This document shows positions 19,124-28,348 of a stretch of DNA of 64,000 nt, in pieces. This stretch comes from Crocinitomicaceae bacterium (GTDB lineage Bacteria > Bacteroidota > Bacteroidia > Flavobacteriales_D > Crocinitomicaceae). Made by a program: the position numbers and the translations under genes. Under the pieces are notes generated by a model. That model saw only the letters and a list, made by a program, of their open reading frames with translations. It had not been told where the DNA came from and did no database searches. Numbering within the stretch: the first letter of the stretch is position 1; each line of letters opens with the position of its first letter. The DNA lies in NCBI GenBank assembly GCA_030830895.1, contig JAURMC010000013.1:62001-126000 (forward strand), written 5' to 3'.

Positions 19124-19768
19124 ATGAAGCAATTAAGTCATTTATTTTCTTGGCTTTTTTTACCATTATTAATGCCGTTGTATGGCTTATTAATCATAAT
19201 GTTTTATCCCGCGGAGGAACTCGTTCAGCAGGGAATAGGTGTATATGCGCTGCCAATTTCAATAAAATGGATTGTCTTTGGTCTGTTTGCTATGTTTAGT
19301 TTAGCAGCTCCCGGGCTCTCGTTTTTAGGCCTTTATCGGTTTAAAATAATTACAACCATTGACATGGAGAGCCGCACAGAACGTCTTTACCCCTTACTAA
19401 TCATGTTGGTTTATGGTTTAATGTTGTATTGGTTAATTGGCGAAAGCGACCCGAAGCATTTGTTGCCGCCTTATTTTTCTTCCTTAGCCTTAGCGGGGGT
19501 TGCGGTTACGTTATTGTTTATGGGGCTTACGCAAGTATTGAAAATATCGATGCACGCAGGAGGTGCTGGGATTTTAACCGGGTTTTTGTATGCGTATTTC
19601 ATGCAACAACACAACCCTTCCTACCTGTGGGTTGCGATATCCATATTGATGGCGGGAATGGTGATTTCAGCTCGGTGGTATCTTAGAAAGCACACCGCCC
19701 TCGAGTTGTTTTTAGGCTACACCCTTGCCGGAATAATTACCTTTGGGGTGGTTTATATAGGTGGGTAG
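19124..19768 (+). CDS. Polytopic membrane protein, degenerate PAP2-like
   Basis: 214 residues with about six membrane helices. In the C-terminal half, SMHAGG (142-147) stands where PAP2 phosphatases have PSGH, and RKHTALE (188-194) resembles the third PAP2 motif SRx5Hx3D with Glu for Asp. Standard KxxxxxxRP and PSGH motifs are absent, so phosphatase activity is doubtful. It follows rpoN by 2 bases. A 7-base-pair inverted repeat covers its stop codon. Confidence 0.6.
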   Translation: MKQLSHLFSWLFLPLLMPLYGLLIIMFYPAEELVQQGIGVYALPISIKWIVFGLFAMFSLAAPGLSFLGLYRFKIITTIDMESRTERLYPLLIMLVYGLMLYWLIGESDPKHLLPPYFSSLALAGVAVTLLFMGLTQVLKISMHAGGAGILTGFLYAYFMQQHNPSYLWVAISILMAGMVISARWYLRKHTALELFLGYTLAGIITFGVVYIGG

Positions 19769-19783
19769 AGGGACTACTCTACC
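19764..19783. other. Inverted repeat between convergent stops
   Basis: GGTAGAG-GGACTA-CTCTACC: a 7-base-pair stem spanning the stops of the PAP2-like gene (TAG 19766-19768) and glmS (end 19774). It has no T-tract, so it may be a weak bidirectional terminator or an mRNA 3'-end stabiliser. Confidence 0.35.
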
Positions 19784-21618
19784 GTCACCGATTTCGCTAA
19801 ATTTCTCGGTTGGTCTACGTTACATCCGCGCATAACGGCGATAAAATAGGACAGCAATTGTAACGGAACAGTTGCCAATAAGGGAACCAAAACCTCGTCT
19901 GCTGCTGGGATTTCTATGATGTGATCCGCCATGGCCCGCACGTGAACATCTCCTTCGGTAACAATGGCGATGATTTTTCCCTTTCTGGCCTTCACTTCTT
20001 GAATGTTAGAAACTACTTTTTCATAGGAGTTCCCTTGCGTAGCAATCACAAATACCGGCATGTTTTCGTCAATTAAAGCAATTGGGCCGTGCTTCATTTC
20101 TGCCGCAGGATAGCCCTCCGCGTGAATGTAGGAAATTTCCTTAAGTTTAAGCGCGCCTTCTAACGCAACAGGAAACGAGGACCCTCGGCCAAGGTATAAG
20201 GCGTTAGACGCGCCCTTATAGGCTTTTGAGATAGACTCAATGTGATCGTTCTTCGCTAGAATTAGTTTTACTTTTTCGGGAATTGCTTCAAGTTCCGCTA
20301 GCAATTCGTGGAATTTTGATTGGCTAATGGTGCCTTTTTTCTGGGCTAACTGAAGCGCCATCAACGTGAGTATTGTTACTTGTGCCGTAAATGCCTTCGT
20401 GGAAGCCACCCCAATTTCTGGTCCTGCGTGGGTATACGAACCCGCATCCGTGATGCGAGAAATGGACGAACCAACTACGTTACAAATTCCAAGAATGGTT
20501 GCGCCTTTACTTTTAGCCAGTTCAAGAGCCGCCAGGGTGTCTGCCGTTTCACCGGATTGGGAGATAGCAATTACTACATCGTTTTCATTGATGATGGGAT
20601 TTCGATAACGGAATTCACTCGCGTATTCTACTTCCACATTGATTCGAGCTAAGTCTTCAAGTAAATATTCACCTACTAACCCGGCGTGCCAAGACGTTCC
20701 ACAGGCCACAATAATCAAGCGATTTGCCTGAATCATTTTTTGCTCATAGTCACGGATTCCTCCGAGGGAAATCCATCCTTTTTCTGCATTGAGCCGGCCG
20801 CGGAAACAATCTAAAATTGATCTGGGCTGTTCATGTATTTCTTTTAACATGAAATGCTCGTAGCCTCCTTTTTCAAGGGCTTCAAGTTCTAATTCCAATT
20901 TTTGGATGTACGGAGTCTTCGGTTGGTCGCCAATGTTATACAGCTTCAATCCTTCTTTGCGATCAATCACAGCAATCTCCTCGTCTTCCATGTAAACCAC
21001 ATTCTTGGTGTATTCTACAATGGGGGATGCATCTGAGGCACAAAAATATTCACCATCTTCTCCAAGGCCTACCACGAGCGGACTACTTTTTCTTGCGGCC
21101 ACAAGGCGTTCTGGAAATTCGCTAGAGATAGCCACAATGGCGTACGCACCAACCACATGGTTCAGTGCGATTCGGAGTGCTTCACCAAACCAAACGCCTT
21201 CTTTTTTAGAAATGTCATCTACCAAATGCACCAACACTTCCGTATCGGTTTCACTACGAAAGCTATATCCTTTGTTAATTAGTTCCTTTTTAATGGAATC
21301 GTAGTTCTCAATAATACCATTGTGAATGATGGCTAATTTTCCATCGGTAGAATAATGTGGGTGGGCATTCACATCATTGGGTTCGCCATGGGTAGCCCAA
21401 CGGGTGTGACCTATTCCAGAAGGTCCCGCACAATCCCTGTCTGCTGCATAGGCCTCCAGGTTGGAAACCTTTCCTTGTTTTTTATAAATGTTAAGTGTGC
21501 CTTGGGAGTTTAGCGCTATTCCCGCAGAGTCGTATCCTCGGTATTCAAGGCGTTTCAATCCCTTTATGATAATAGGGTAGGCGTCTTTTTCGCCTATGTA
21601 TGCAACAATACCACACAT
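19774..21618 (-). CDS. glmS: Glucosamine-fructose-6-phosphate aminotransferase (isomerising)
   Basis: 614 residues. It makes glucosamine-6-phosphate from fructose-6-phosphate and glutamine for peptidoglycan and LPS. The N-terminal glutaminase starts with the Cys2 nucleophile (CGIVAYIG). Two SIS domains follow (SQSGETADTLAALELAK; LGRGSSFPVALEGALKLKE), and the isomerase C-terminus ends NLAKSVTVE with the active-site Lys. It is the last gene of a three-gene run with the GT5-like protein and the DUF4270 lipoprotein (2-base gap). No glmS ribozyme is expected or seen. Confidence 0.97.
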   Translation of the reverse strand: MCGIVAYIGEKDAYPIIIKGLKRLEYRGYDSAGIALNSQGTLNIYKKQGKVSNLEAYAADRDCAGPSGIGHTRWATHGEPNDVNAHPHYSTDGKLAIIHNGIIENYDSIKKELINKGYSFRSETDTEVLVHLVDDISKKEGVWFGEALRIALNHVVGAYAIVAISSEFPERLVAARKSSPLVVGLGEDGEYFCASDASPIVEYTKNVVYMEDEEIAVIDRKEGLKLYNIGDQPKTPYIQKLELELEALEKGGYEHFMLKEIHEQPRSILDCFRGRLNAEKGWISLGGIRDYEQKMIQANRLIIVACGTSWHAGLVGEYLLEDLARINVEVEYASEFRYRNPIINENDVVIAISQSGETADTLAALELAKSKGATILGICNVVGSSISRITDAGSYTHAGPEIGVASTKAFTAQVTILTLMALQLAQKKGTISQSKFHELLAELEAIPEKVKLILAKNDHIESISKAYKGASNALYLGRGSSFPVALEGALKLKEISYIHAEGYPAAEMKHGPIALIDENMPVFVIATQGNSYEKVVSNIQEVKARKGKIIAIVTEGDVHVRAMADHIIEIPAADEVLVPLLATVPLQLLSYFIAVMRGCNVDQPRNLAKSVTVE

Positions 21619-21620
21619 AA

Positions 21621-22895
21621 TTAGAAGTTGGTATAAGTGATAATAATTTTCGGACGCATTTTGTTGATGGTGTTCGGTCCGTTAAAGATAATCCGTTCTG
21701 CGGAATTCACGAAGAATCGAGGTGAAACAATTAACCCAGTGTTCTCAATGTCTTCATTTATTACAGCCTGAACATAAGATTTTAAATCCGCAGAGAATTC
21801 TTTGTTGCTTTCTGAGTAAACCCCTAATACCCCGGTGTTAATATAACCCTGTGAAGCTGCTGTTTTTTTTGTCGCAAAACTAACGCTTGATCCCGGCTTA
21901 TATTTACTTCCTAGCTGAAACTGAATCGGTAAATGAATTTCAGCGCGATGAATCAATTGGTTTTCTGAGAATTGGTTAAGACCCGGAATAAGCACCTTAG
22001 CGCGAATACCAAATGCCTGTGCATAGAATTCTTGTAACCCCTGAGACGGGTTGCTAATAACCTGTTCAACAGCGGAGCCGTTTCGGCTGACTTCTACGTG
22101 AGAAAAATCGGCACAGGTAGAATTCATTAAAAAATCATAGGTCTTTTCCACCCCGTCTTGGCGATAATATATCGTTAATTTGGTTCCTGGGTCGTTGAGA
22201 TTAAAATAGAAAACCCCGCCTTGTCCTACGCTTTGTGCTCCGTTGTTTGTTTGTACTAATAGGCCTTTAAAATAACCCTGAAAGTTGGTGTTACTTGTGA
22301 ACGTGACACTGCCATTAGTTGCCTCGGTAATGAACTGTTTGGCAAGGTTGGTGTCTAGCGGAATTCGTAATTGAGCTTGTACACTGTCGTCACCGATTAT
22401 CGTATAATTTAAGGGGTCGGGTGTAATGGATTCTTTTCCCGCAGGAATTAAATTAGTACTGCTATGGGTTTTTGTAGAAAATTGATAGTACGTTGAATCG
22501 TTTGATAGTGACTCGGTTAATTCGAATACCTCAAAATATTGAGTATTCAAGGCGCCGTAATATCCCGCATATTCTAATCCGAGAATAAAAGAATCTACCA
22601 CAATTGAAGCGGGGTCACCAAAATTTGGGTTAATTCCCGCCAGCCTAAGCTGTGTGTAAAAGGATGCGTTAAAAACCCCAAACTTTGGATCGTTATAGCT
22701 TCCTAAAACGACATTAGCCGCATTGTCTGTGACCATACTGTCTTCAAGAATTACGGAAGTAGCTAAATAAAAGGTGTCAGAAGTAATTCCGTTTAACAGG
22801 ATTTCGGGCCCGAGTAATTCTTTTCCTAACAGCTGATCCTTCTTCTTACAAGCTAGAAGGGCAAGCGCAAGAAGTAAAAGGAACAAATACCTCAT
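21621..22895 (-). CDS. DUF4270 lipoprotein
   Basis: 424 residues. The signal sequence ends in a lipobox (LLAC, Cys16), so it should be lipidated. After Cys comes KKKDQ, and the body is beta-rich (LGSYNDPKFGVFNASFYTQL is a DUF4270 family hallmark). Function is unknown; the family is confined to Bacteroidota and commonly sits between a GT5-like gene and glmS. It probably faces the periplasm or cell surface. Confidence 0.8.
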   Translation of the reverse strand: MRYLFLLLLALALLACKKKDQLLGKELLGPEILLNGITSDTFYLATSVILEDSMVTDNAANVVLGSYNDPKFGVFNASFYTQLRLAGINPNFGDPASIVVDSFILGLEYAGYYGALNTQYFEVFELTESLSNDSTYYQFSTKTHSSTNLIPAGKESITPDPLNYTIIGDDSVQAQLRIPLDTNLAKQFITEATNGSVTFTSNTNFQGYFKGLLVQTNNGAQSVGQGGVFYFNLNDPGTKLTIYYRQDGVEKTYDFLMNSTCADFSHVEVSRNGSAVEQVISNPSQGLQEFYAQAFGIRAKVLIPGLNQFSENQLIHRAEIHLPIQFQLGSKYKPGSSVSFATKKTAASQGYINTGVLGVYSESNKEFSADLKSYVQAVINEDIENTGLIVSPRFFVNSAERIIFNGPNTINKMRPKIIITYTNF

Positions 22896-22901
22896 TTGCC
22901 T

Positions 22902-23729
22902 TTAAGAATTGATAACGGCGCTAGAATCTAATATCCGATCGAAAAACGCAGAAAATGCTTTTGCTTCTTGTTCTTCGTCGATGTAGTCTTGCTTTAAGAT
23001 GGTTGATTCATCAAAAAGAGCGCGCAATGAAGGGGCTAGATTTGGCTCCGCTACGGTAACCCCATCACAATGATCTAAAATTAATTTTGTATAGGAAATG
23101 AAATCTGTTTCTTTGCTTTTTTCTAGCACTGATTTTGGGAATCCATCGAATTTTAGTTTTTCATGCAAACGTTCATCAAGTGGTTGTTCAAACCCTTCGT
23201 TAAATAGGTTATATACTACTTTAGTTTCCTTGAAATGTGGATCCTTTTTGTAAAAATGTTTAATATAAAGGGCCATCATTCCAGAAAACCATCCGTTACA
23301 ATGAATTAGATCCGGTTGCCATCCAAGTTTCTTTACAGTTTCGAGAACACCACGAACAAAAAATATCGAACGTTCGTCATTATCAAGGCAACATGCTCCA
23401 TCTTCTTCATGAAGAATTTGTTTACGCCTAAAGAAATCATCATTATCAATAAAATATACTTGCATTCTTGCTGCCGCTACCGAAGCAACCTTAATGATTA
23501 ATGGGTGATCTTGGTCGTCGATGGATAAATTTAAACCCGAAAGACGTATTACTTCATGCAACTGGTGCCGCCGCTCATTGATTACGCCATATCGCGGCAT
23601 AAACACACGAATTTCCTTTCCCTCCTCTTGCGTTGATTGAGCAATCCTGCGGGTGAAATTAGAAATTTCGGATTTCGTTAAAAAAGGGGAAATCTCTTGG
23701 GAGATGAACAGTACACGTTTTTTTTCCAT
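22902..23729 (-). CDS. Short GT5-like protein (starch/glycogen synthase catalytic-domain homologue)
   Basis: 275 residues, about half the length of GlgA. It matches only the N-terminal Rossmann domain of the GT5 family (VLFISQEISPF; LIHCNGWFSGMMALYIK; KVVYNLFNEGF). The glucosyl-donor motif KTGGLG after the first strand is replaced by TKSEISNF, and the C-terminal nucleotide-binding domain is absent. True glycogen synthase activity is therefore doubtful despite the usual database name. It heads the operon with DUF4270 and glmS and is divergent from panC. A TAAATTTG box lies upstream at 23756-23763. Confidence 0.7.
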   Translation of the reverse strand: MEKKRVLFISQEISPFLTKSEISNFTRRIAQSTQEEGKEIRVFMPRYGVINERRHQLHEVIRLSGLNLSIDDQDHPLIIKVASVAAARMQVYFIDNDDFFRRKQILHEEDGACCLDNDERSIFFVRGVLETVKKLGWQPDLIHCNGWFSGMMALYIKHFYKKDPHFKETKVVYNLFNEGFEQPLDERLHEKLKFDGFPKSVLEKSKETDFISYTKLILDHCDGVTVAEPNLAPSLRALFDESTILKQDYIDEEQEAKAFSAFFDRILDSSAVINS

Positions 23730-23755
23730 CGAGCCTCTACACTTGCTTTAGGATG

Positions 23756-23763
23756 CAAATTTA
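23756..23763 (-). promoter_or_regulatory. -7 box TAAATTTG for the GT5-DUF4270-glmS operon
   Basis: Perfect TAnnTTTG match on the minus strand, 26 bases before the ATG at 23729. It lies 31 bases from the divergent panC box. Confidence 0.5.
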
Positions 23764-23794
23764 TGGAAAACTTATTAAAGTTCCTAAAAACAAA

Positions 23795-23802
23795 TAGCTT
23801 TG
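23795..23802 (+). promoter_or_regulatory. -7 box TAGCTTTG for panC
   Basis: Perfect TAnnTTTG match, 19 bases before the ATG at 23822. TTA, not TTG, stands 20 bases upstream. Confidence 0.5.
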
Positions 23803-23821
23803 TTTCCTTATACAGCATTGT

Positions 23822-24667
23822 ATGAGTCAAATAATAACAAACAAAGCACAATTAGTTAAGGCACTTAATCCTTATCGAAAAAAAGGCCTGTCTATTGGCT
23901 TCGTACCTACTATGGGCGCGCTACACGAGGGCCACGCATCATTAATGTCCCAAGCAAAAAGGGAAACGGACCTAACAGTGCTCAGCATATTTGTTAATCC
24001 AAGACAATTTAATGATTTATTAGATTTTGAAAAGTATCCAAGAACCTTGTCAGAAGACATTGCACGTGCAGAGGGTGAGCGGGTTGATATTGTTTATTTA
24101 CCTCAATATGAAGAGCTTTTTGGGGAAGACTCCCCAGCTTCAAGGGTAAATCTAAATGGGCTAGATGAACCCATGGAAGGAGCTTTTCGTCCAGGACATT
24201 TCAGAGGGGTAATAGAAGTAGTACATTCTTTATTTAATCATGTTAAGCCACAAATAGCTTATTTTGGCCAAAAAGACTTTCAGCAATTGGCGGTTATTCG
24301 CGCTATGGTTTCAGCCCTGGATTTACCCGTATTTATTGTTTCTTGTCCCACCCACAGAGAAACCGATGGATTAGCGATGAGCAGTCGTAATTTACGTTTA
24401 ACAAAGAGACAGCGCCAAGCAGCCTCAGGCATCTATAAGGCATTGTCGATTATTCGAGATGCTTGGCAAAAAGAACCAACCCAAGATTTAATTCACCGTG
24501 CAACAGAGATGGTTCGCCAATCGCACTTAATTTTAGAATACCTTGTGGTAGTTAATCCAAATACCTTGGCACCTATAGAACCAACGGATGACACTGCGGT
24601 GGTTTGTATAGCGGCATATTGCGGTGAAGTGCGACTTATTGACAATATGCTTTTGTCAGCCGATTGA
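23822..24667 (+). CDS. panC: Pantoate-beta-alanine ligase
   Basis: 281 residues. It joins pantoate and beta-alanine using ATP to give pantothenate. [13 protein letters not shown] holds the HxGH nucleotidyltransferase signature. [18 protein letters not shown] and AMSSRNLRL are PanC family blocks, the last being the KMSKS-like loop. Next to panD, which makes its beta-alanine substrate, it forms a pantothenate unit. Confidence 0.96.
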   Translation: MSQIITNKAQLVKALNPYRKKGLSIGFVPTMGALHEGHASLMSQAKRETDLTVLSIFVNPRQFNDLLDFEKYPRTLSEDIARAEGERVDIVYLPQYEELFGEDSPASRVNLNGLDEPMEGAFRPGHFRGVIEVVHSLFNHVKPQIAYFGQKDFQQLAVIRAMVSALDLPVFIVSCPTHRETDGLAMSSRNLRLTKRQRQAASGIYKALSIIRDAWQKEPTQDLIHRATEMVRQSHLILEYLVVVNPNTLAPIEPTDDTAVVCIAAYCGEVRLIDNMLLSAD

Positions 24668-24682
24668 ATTCCCGTACTTTTG
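24653..24682 (+). promoter_or_regulatory. Internal promoter for panD
   Basis: TTG (24653-24655), a 19-base gap, then TACTTTTG (24675-24682), a good consensus match. It overlaps the 3' end of panC, so panD can be transcribed independently. The box is 22 bases before the panD ATG at 24705. Confidence 0.5.
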
Positions 24683-24704
24683 TCCCGCCCAAAGGCAATT
24701 AATT

Positions 24705-25058
24705 ATGCAAATTCAAGTATTAAAATCTAAAATTCATAGGGTAACAGTAACCCAAGCAGAGCTGAACTATGTTGGCAGCATAACCATTGACGAGCGCTTA
24801 ATGCAGGCCGCTAACCTTATTGAGGGGGAGCGGGTTCAGGTGGTAAATATCAACAATGGAGAACGCTTAGAAACATATGTGATTAAGGGGGCTAAAGATT
24901 CTGGCACCATATGTTTAAATGGACCCGCCGCACGAAAAGTGGCCGTTGGAGATGTGGTTATTATTATTAGTTATGCCACTATGGAATTTGAAGAAGCTAA
25001 ATCTTTCAAACCCGCTTTGGTTTTTCCAAATCAAACATCTAATTTATTAGCACCATGA
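24705..25058 (+). CDS. panD: Aspartate 1-decarboxylase (pyruvoyl enzyme)
   Basis: 117 residues from ATG 24705. It makes beta-alanine from aspartate. [20 protein letters not shown] is the canonical start, and cleavage at Gly24-Ser25 (GSITID) generates the pyruvoyl cofactor on Ser25. [10 protein letters not shown] and [10 protein letters not shown] are further family blocks. An upstream TTG-started extension from 24624 is rejected because it includes the promoter and lacks family similarity. The gene overlaps rfaE2 by 4 bases. Confidence 0.96.
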   Translation: MQIQVLKSKIHRVTVTQAELNYVGSITIDERLMQAANLIEGERVQVVNINNGERLETYVIKGAKDSGTICLNGPAARKVAVGDVVIIISYATMEFEEAKSFKPALVFPNQTSNLLAP

Positions 25059-25564
25059 GTCGCTTGTCATTTGTTAAAGCGAAGGTTATAAGTTTACAAC
25101 AGGCCGCACAAATGGTTGAGCTGCATCGACTGAAAAACCACAAAATTGTATTTACCAACGGCTGTTTCGATTTATTACACTTGGGACACATAACTTATTT
25201 GGCACAAGCTGCTTCATTAGGAGACAAACTCATTGTTGGCTTGAACAATGACGCCTCGGTGCGCAAACTAGAGAAAGGAGAAAATAGACCTTTAAATCCT
25301 GAAGTTGCTCGTGCGATAGTGCTTGCCTCACTTGGATTTGTGGATCACGTAGTAGTGTTTAGTGAGGAGACACCGTTAAACACCATTTTAACATTAAAAC
25401 CGGATATTATTATCAAAGGGGGGGATTATGATGAGGAGATTTCGGATCCGGAGGATAAACGTTATATTGTAGGTAAAAACCAAGCGGCATCTTGGGGGGG
25501 CAAGGTACAAACCATTCCTTTGGTCGAGGGATATTCGACAACGTCGTTGATTTCAAAGCGCTAG
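25055..25564 (+). CDS. rfaE2: RfaE2-type heptose 1-phosphate adenylyltransferase
   Basis: 169 residues. The cytidylyltransferase-fold signature [16 protein letters not shown] and [22 protein letters not shown] stretch (read as [10 protein letters not shown]) match the adenylyltransferase domain of HldE/RfaE, which activates D-beta-heptose-1-phosphate for LPS core. The kinase half (RfaE1) is absent, so the domains are encoded separately. It is translationally coupled to panD. Its 3' end overlaps the convergent crtYcd gene by 12 bases. Other nucleotidyltransferase substrates remain possible. Confidence 0.85.
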   Translation: MSRLSFVKAKVISLQQAAQMVELHRLKNHKIVFTNGCFDLLHLGHITYLAQAASLGDKLIVGLNNDASVRKLEKGENRPLNPEVARAIVLASLGFVDHVVVFSEETPLNTILTLKPDIIIKGGDYDEEISDPEDKRYIVGKNQAASWGGKVQTIPLVEGYSTTSLISKR

Positions 25565-26236
25565 GCGCTTGTTACCTAGATTGAAAAAGGCAACAAAACC
25601 CACCAACAAGTCGAAGTTATAAAATAAATCTTCTACGGGGATGGTAATTATCCGCCACCCAGAAAATTCAGCAGGATTATACCATACGACAGGTTTTACT
25701 GTGGTTGCACCGGTAAGTAGGCCATTTACGATTAAAAACGGCACGAAACACATCAAGAAGGAAACCACAAATTGGGAAAGCCATTTAGGATTAAATATGA
25801 GCAAGGCCGTGCTTAAAGCAAAGGCAAATAATACCGAAGAAAGCGTGTACCATCCCGTTGGTTGTTGCAGTATTAATAACATTCCCAAGATAAAAAACAC
25901 CCCAAAAAACAGGCGATTTAGTTTAGGGTTGTTTTCGAGCCGAAAATATGCACCCATTACTTCATAAATAAAAATGCAGTTGTAGGGAACCACAACAAAG
26001 AACAATATTTCTTCGAGCGGTAGTTTTCCAAAAAAGATGTGAGCTGTATGCATCAAATTAAATCCCCAAATGCCTCTTTCGGTAAACCATTGATCCCAAA
26101 TTAAAAAAAGGCCAGAAACCATAAAAATGGGTAAGACTAGCCGGGGTGCTTTTCTATAGTAAGCCACTTTTTTGTCAAAGCTTAATACAAGAGGACCGAG
26201 GAATGAGAATAATAAGATGTAGCCGTAGTAGCTCAT
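25553..26236 (-). CDS. crtYcd: Lycopene beta-cyclase, fused CrtYc-CrtYd type
   Basis: 227 residues with about seven membrane helices. It contains two lycopene cyclase domain repeats: the first with WDQWFTERGIWGFN and PLEEILFFVVVPY, the second with WYNPAEFSGWRI and PVEDLFYNF. The PxE(E/D) motifs are the conserved acidic sites of the family. It cyclises lycopene to beta-carotene or gamma-carotene. The ATG overlaps the stop of crtZ by 4 bases (ATGA). The final position in the chain and the 12-base overlap with rfaE2 suggest it is the 3' end of the transcript. Confidence 0.88.
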   Translation of the reverse strand: MSYYGYILLFSFLGPLVLSFDKKVAYYRKAPRLVLPIFMVSGLFLIWDQWFTERGIWGFNLMHTAHIFFGKLPLEEILFFVVVPYNCIFIYEVMGAYFRLENNPKLNRLFFGVFFILGMLLILQQPTGWYTLSSVLFAFALSTALLIFNPKWLSQFVVSFLMCFVPFLIVNGLLTGATTVKPVVWYNPAEFSGWRIITIPVEDLFYNFDLLVGFVAFFNLGNKRLAL

Positions 26237-26709
26237 ATGTTTCTTTGAGCAAGGTAAGATTTTTTGGCTTCTTTATAAAACTTTGGAGGAACAATCAGCA
26301 TCCCAAAACAAGCCCCATCAGTCTTTTCTTGATTTTTATGGTGCACCTTGTGTGCCTTGCGAATGGCATAAAAATACGGGTGATTAATGTTTCTAAGAAA
26401 CTTGTATCGTCGATGAATATATACGTCGTGCACCAAAAAATAGGCGATACCATATAGGGCAATACCATATCCCATCCAAACCGACAGATAAAAATCATAC
26501 ATCATTCCCAACATGATTCCTAGCCATGAAGGGATGGCATATATCAAAAAGAACACATCATTTTTTTCAAAAAAGCCGGCTTCAATTTGGTGATGGTCCC
26601 GGTGAAAATACCACATAAGTCCATGCATCACATATTTATGGGTAAACCAAGCCATAAACTCCATACCGAAAAAAGTTATTAATAAAACTAGCGGTCCCCA
26701 CCAATACAT
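26233..26709 (-). CDS. crtZ: Beta-carotene hydroxylase
   Basis: 158 residues, membrane di-iron hydroxylase of the CrtZ/fatty acid hydroxylase group. The histidine boxes are HKYVMH, HRDHH, HDVYIHRR and HKVHH, as in CrtZ. It adds a 3-hydroxyl to beta-ionone rings, giving zeaxanthin or a hydroxylated monocyclic carotenoid. It overlaps DUF422 by 1 base and crtYcd by 4 bases. Confidence 0.92.
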   Translation of the reverse strand: MYWWGPLVLLITFFGMEFMAWFTHKYVMHGLMWYFHRDHHQIEAGFFEKNDVFFLIYAIPSWLGIMLGMMYDFYLSVWMGYGIALYGIAYFLVHDVYIHRRYKFLRNINHPYFYAIRKAHKVHHKNQEKTDGACFGMLIVPPKFYKEAKKSYLAQRNI

Positions 26710-27329
26710 TATATAAATAGTTGAATTGTGAAAAACAAAACCAACAAGATAAACAATACGACAGCCGTCTTGTTCAATTTTGGCTTTCCAACTTTAATGA
26801 AAATTAAGTTGGCAATGAGCGATACGATAAACCAACACGCGAAATTATACACGGGAATAATATCGTTTTTCCAATGCCAAAAGTCACTTTTGATGGCCAC
26901 GGGTTCTATTAACCAATCCACCCCCGTCATTATTAAGGCACTTCCAATAACCTGAAAAAGCAGATTTCTAAATAACGACAACCCTATTGCACTAGTTAAT
27001 GCAGATAGCATGGCCCAATTTACGCCAATTATAAGCGGAACATTAAAAAGTTTTGGACCAAGATTAGCGCCATACCAGTAGTCGCCAAATAACAATGATG
27101 TTTGTACCCCAACCCACTCCACGGCAAATCCAACCCCAAACACTAAGGCACTCGCTAAAAGCACCTCGTTTTTCCAGCGATATGCACCCATTAGGATCAA
27201 GAATGAAATTAGTAACGTGTATGAACTTAGCGGCAAAACATGGGAGCGAAGCTCCGGGACAAACATACACGATACGCCTACTGAATATAGGATGATTAAC
27301 AACAATATTCCAAGGCTTTCTTTTTTCAT
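26709..27329 (-). CDS. Carotenoid biosynthesis protein, DUF422/CruF-like
   Basis: 206 residues with about seven membrane helices. FAVEWVGVQTSLLFGDYWYG and WLIEPVAIKSDFWHW are hallmarks of the DUF422 family, which includes the CruF 1,2-hydratases of carotenoid ends. In this setting it could hydrate the acyclic end of a monocyclic carotenoid, as in myxol or saproxanthin synthesis; that product is inference. Packed between an epimerase-like gene and crtZ with overlaps of 4 and 1 bases. Confidence 0.8.
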   Translation of the reverse strand: MKKESLGILLLIILYSVGVSCMFVPELRSHVLPLSSYTLLISFLILMGAYRWKNEVLLASALVFGVGFAVEWVGVQTSLLFGDYWYGANLGPKLFNVPLIIGVNWAMLSALTSAIGLSLFRNLLFQVIGSALIMTGVDWLIEPVAIKSDFWHWKNDIIPVYNFACWFIVSLIANLIFIKVGKPKLNKTAVVLFILLVLFFTIQLFI

Positions 27330-28348
27330 ATAATTCTTCCTTTGATTGCGTGTTGTATGGATTCTTCTAAGCTGAAAAATGTATTTGGCATTAGGCTTTT
27401 TAGTTTATTCGAATTATAAACTCGTGTTGCATAAGCGGCACGTGCAGATTCTATTGTCATTCCTTGGCGTTTTTTACGAACCAAGGAGACCGTTTCCAAG
27501 AGATATGAAATTGGTATCGCAAGCCATTTAGGTGCGTAAATTAGTGGAGGCGTTTTATTCATTTCGCGTGTAATCGCAACAAACAACCCGCGAAAGTCTT
27601 TGTTTGTTCCCGTACACAAATATCGTTCGTTCCTGATGTCAGAATTCATTAAAAACACCATGGATGTTGCAACATCACGCGCATCAACGGTGGCATTGCA
27701 TCCAGACGGATAAAAGAAGATGCCGTTTTTAGCTACTCGAAACATTTCCATTGACCCCTCTTCCCATGGGCCAGGCCCAATGATGGTGCACGGATTTATA
27801 ATTACCGCATTTAACCCCTCTTCAATTCCTCTCCAAACTTCTTTTTCTGCACCAAATTTAGATACCGAATAACCACTATTAATATCGGACGCCTTCCACA
27901 GACAGTTCTCATCTATTTCCCCTCCTGGATTTTGTCCAATCGCAGCCGTTGAGCTTACATAGCAAAGCCTTATATCTGGAATTTCTAAGCAAGCGTTTAC
28001 AACGTTTGCCGTGCCCCCGCGATTAATTTTTATACAATTATAAAAATCGATCCTATGAAATGACACCAAAGCGGCACAATGATATACTTTACGCATATCT
28101 TTTAGCGATCGCGCCAGCTCATCTAAGTTTAGAATATCTAATTGAATCCATTCAATTCGGCTGAATATTTCCTCTCCTTTTTTTGAATCGCAAAACAGAA
28201 AGAACCGCCGCACACGCTCCTTGTTTTTAATGGTTCGACAGCTTGCAATAACCGGACCCTGTTGGGCGATCAACCACAGTAAGTGACTCCCAACTAATCC
28301 GGTACCCCCAATAACTATGGTGTCTGGTCGCTTAAGCATATACTGCAT
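27326..28348 (-). CDS. NAD-dependent epimerase/dehydratase family protein
   Basis: 340 residues, extended short-chain dehydrogenase fold. GGTGLVGSHL is the NAD(P)-binding Gly motif and YSVSK is the catalytic YxxxK. INPCTIIGPGPW is a typical extended-SDR block. The substrate is unknown; similar proteins are called dihydroflavonol-4-reductase-like or 3-beta-hydroxysteroid dehydrogenase-like. Two in-frame ATGs (28348, 28339) both overlap the end of hemL. The chain with carotenoid genes makes an isoprenoid substrate possible. Confidence 0.75.
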   Translation of the reverse strand: MQYMLKRPDTIVIGGTGLVGSHLLWLIAQQGPVIASCRTIKNKERVRRFFLFCDSKKGEEIFSRIEWIQLDILNLDELARSLKDMRKVYHCAALVSFHRIDFYNCIKINRGGTANVVNACLEIPDIRLCYVSSTAAIGQNPGGEIDENCLWKASDINSGYSVSKFGAEKEVWRGIEEGLNAVIINPCTIIGPGPWEEGSMEMFRVAKNGIFFYPSGCNATVDARDVATSMVFLMNSDIRNERYLCTGTNKDFRGLFVAITREMNKTPPLIYAPKWLAIPISYLLETVSLVRKKRQGMTIESARAAYATRVYNSNKLKSLMPNTFFSLEESIQHAIKGRII

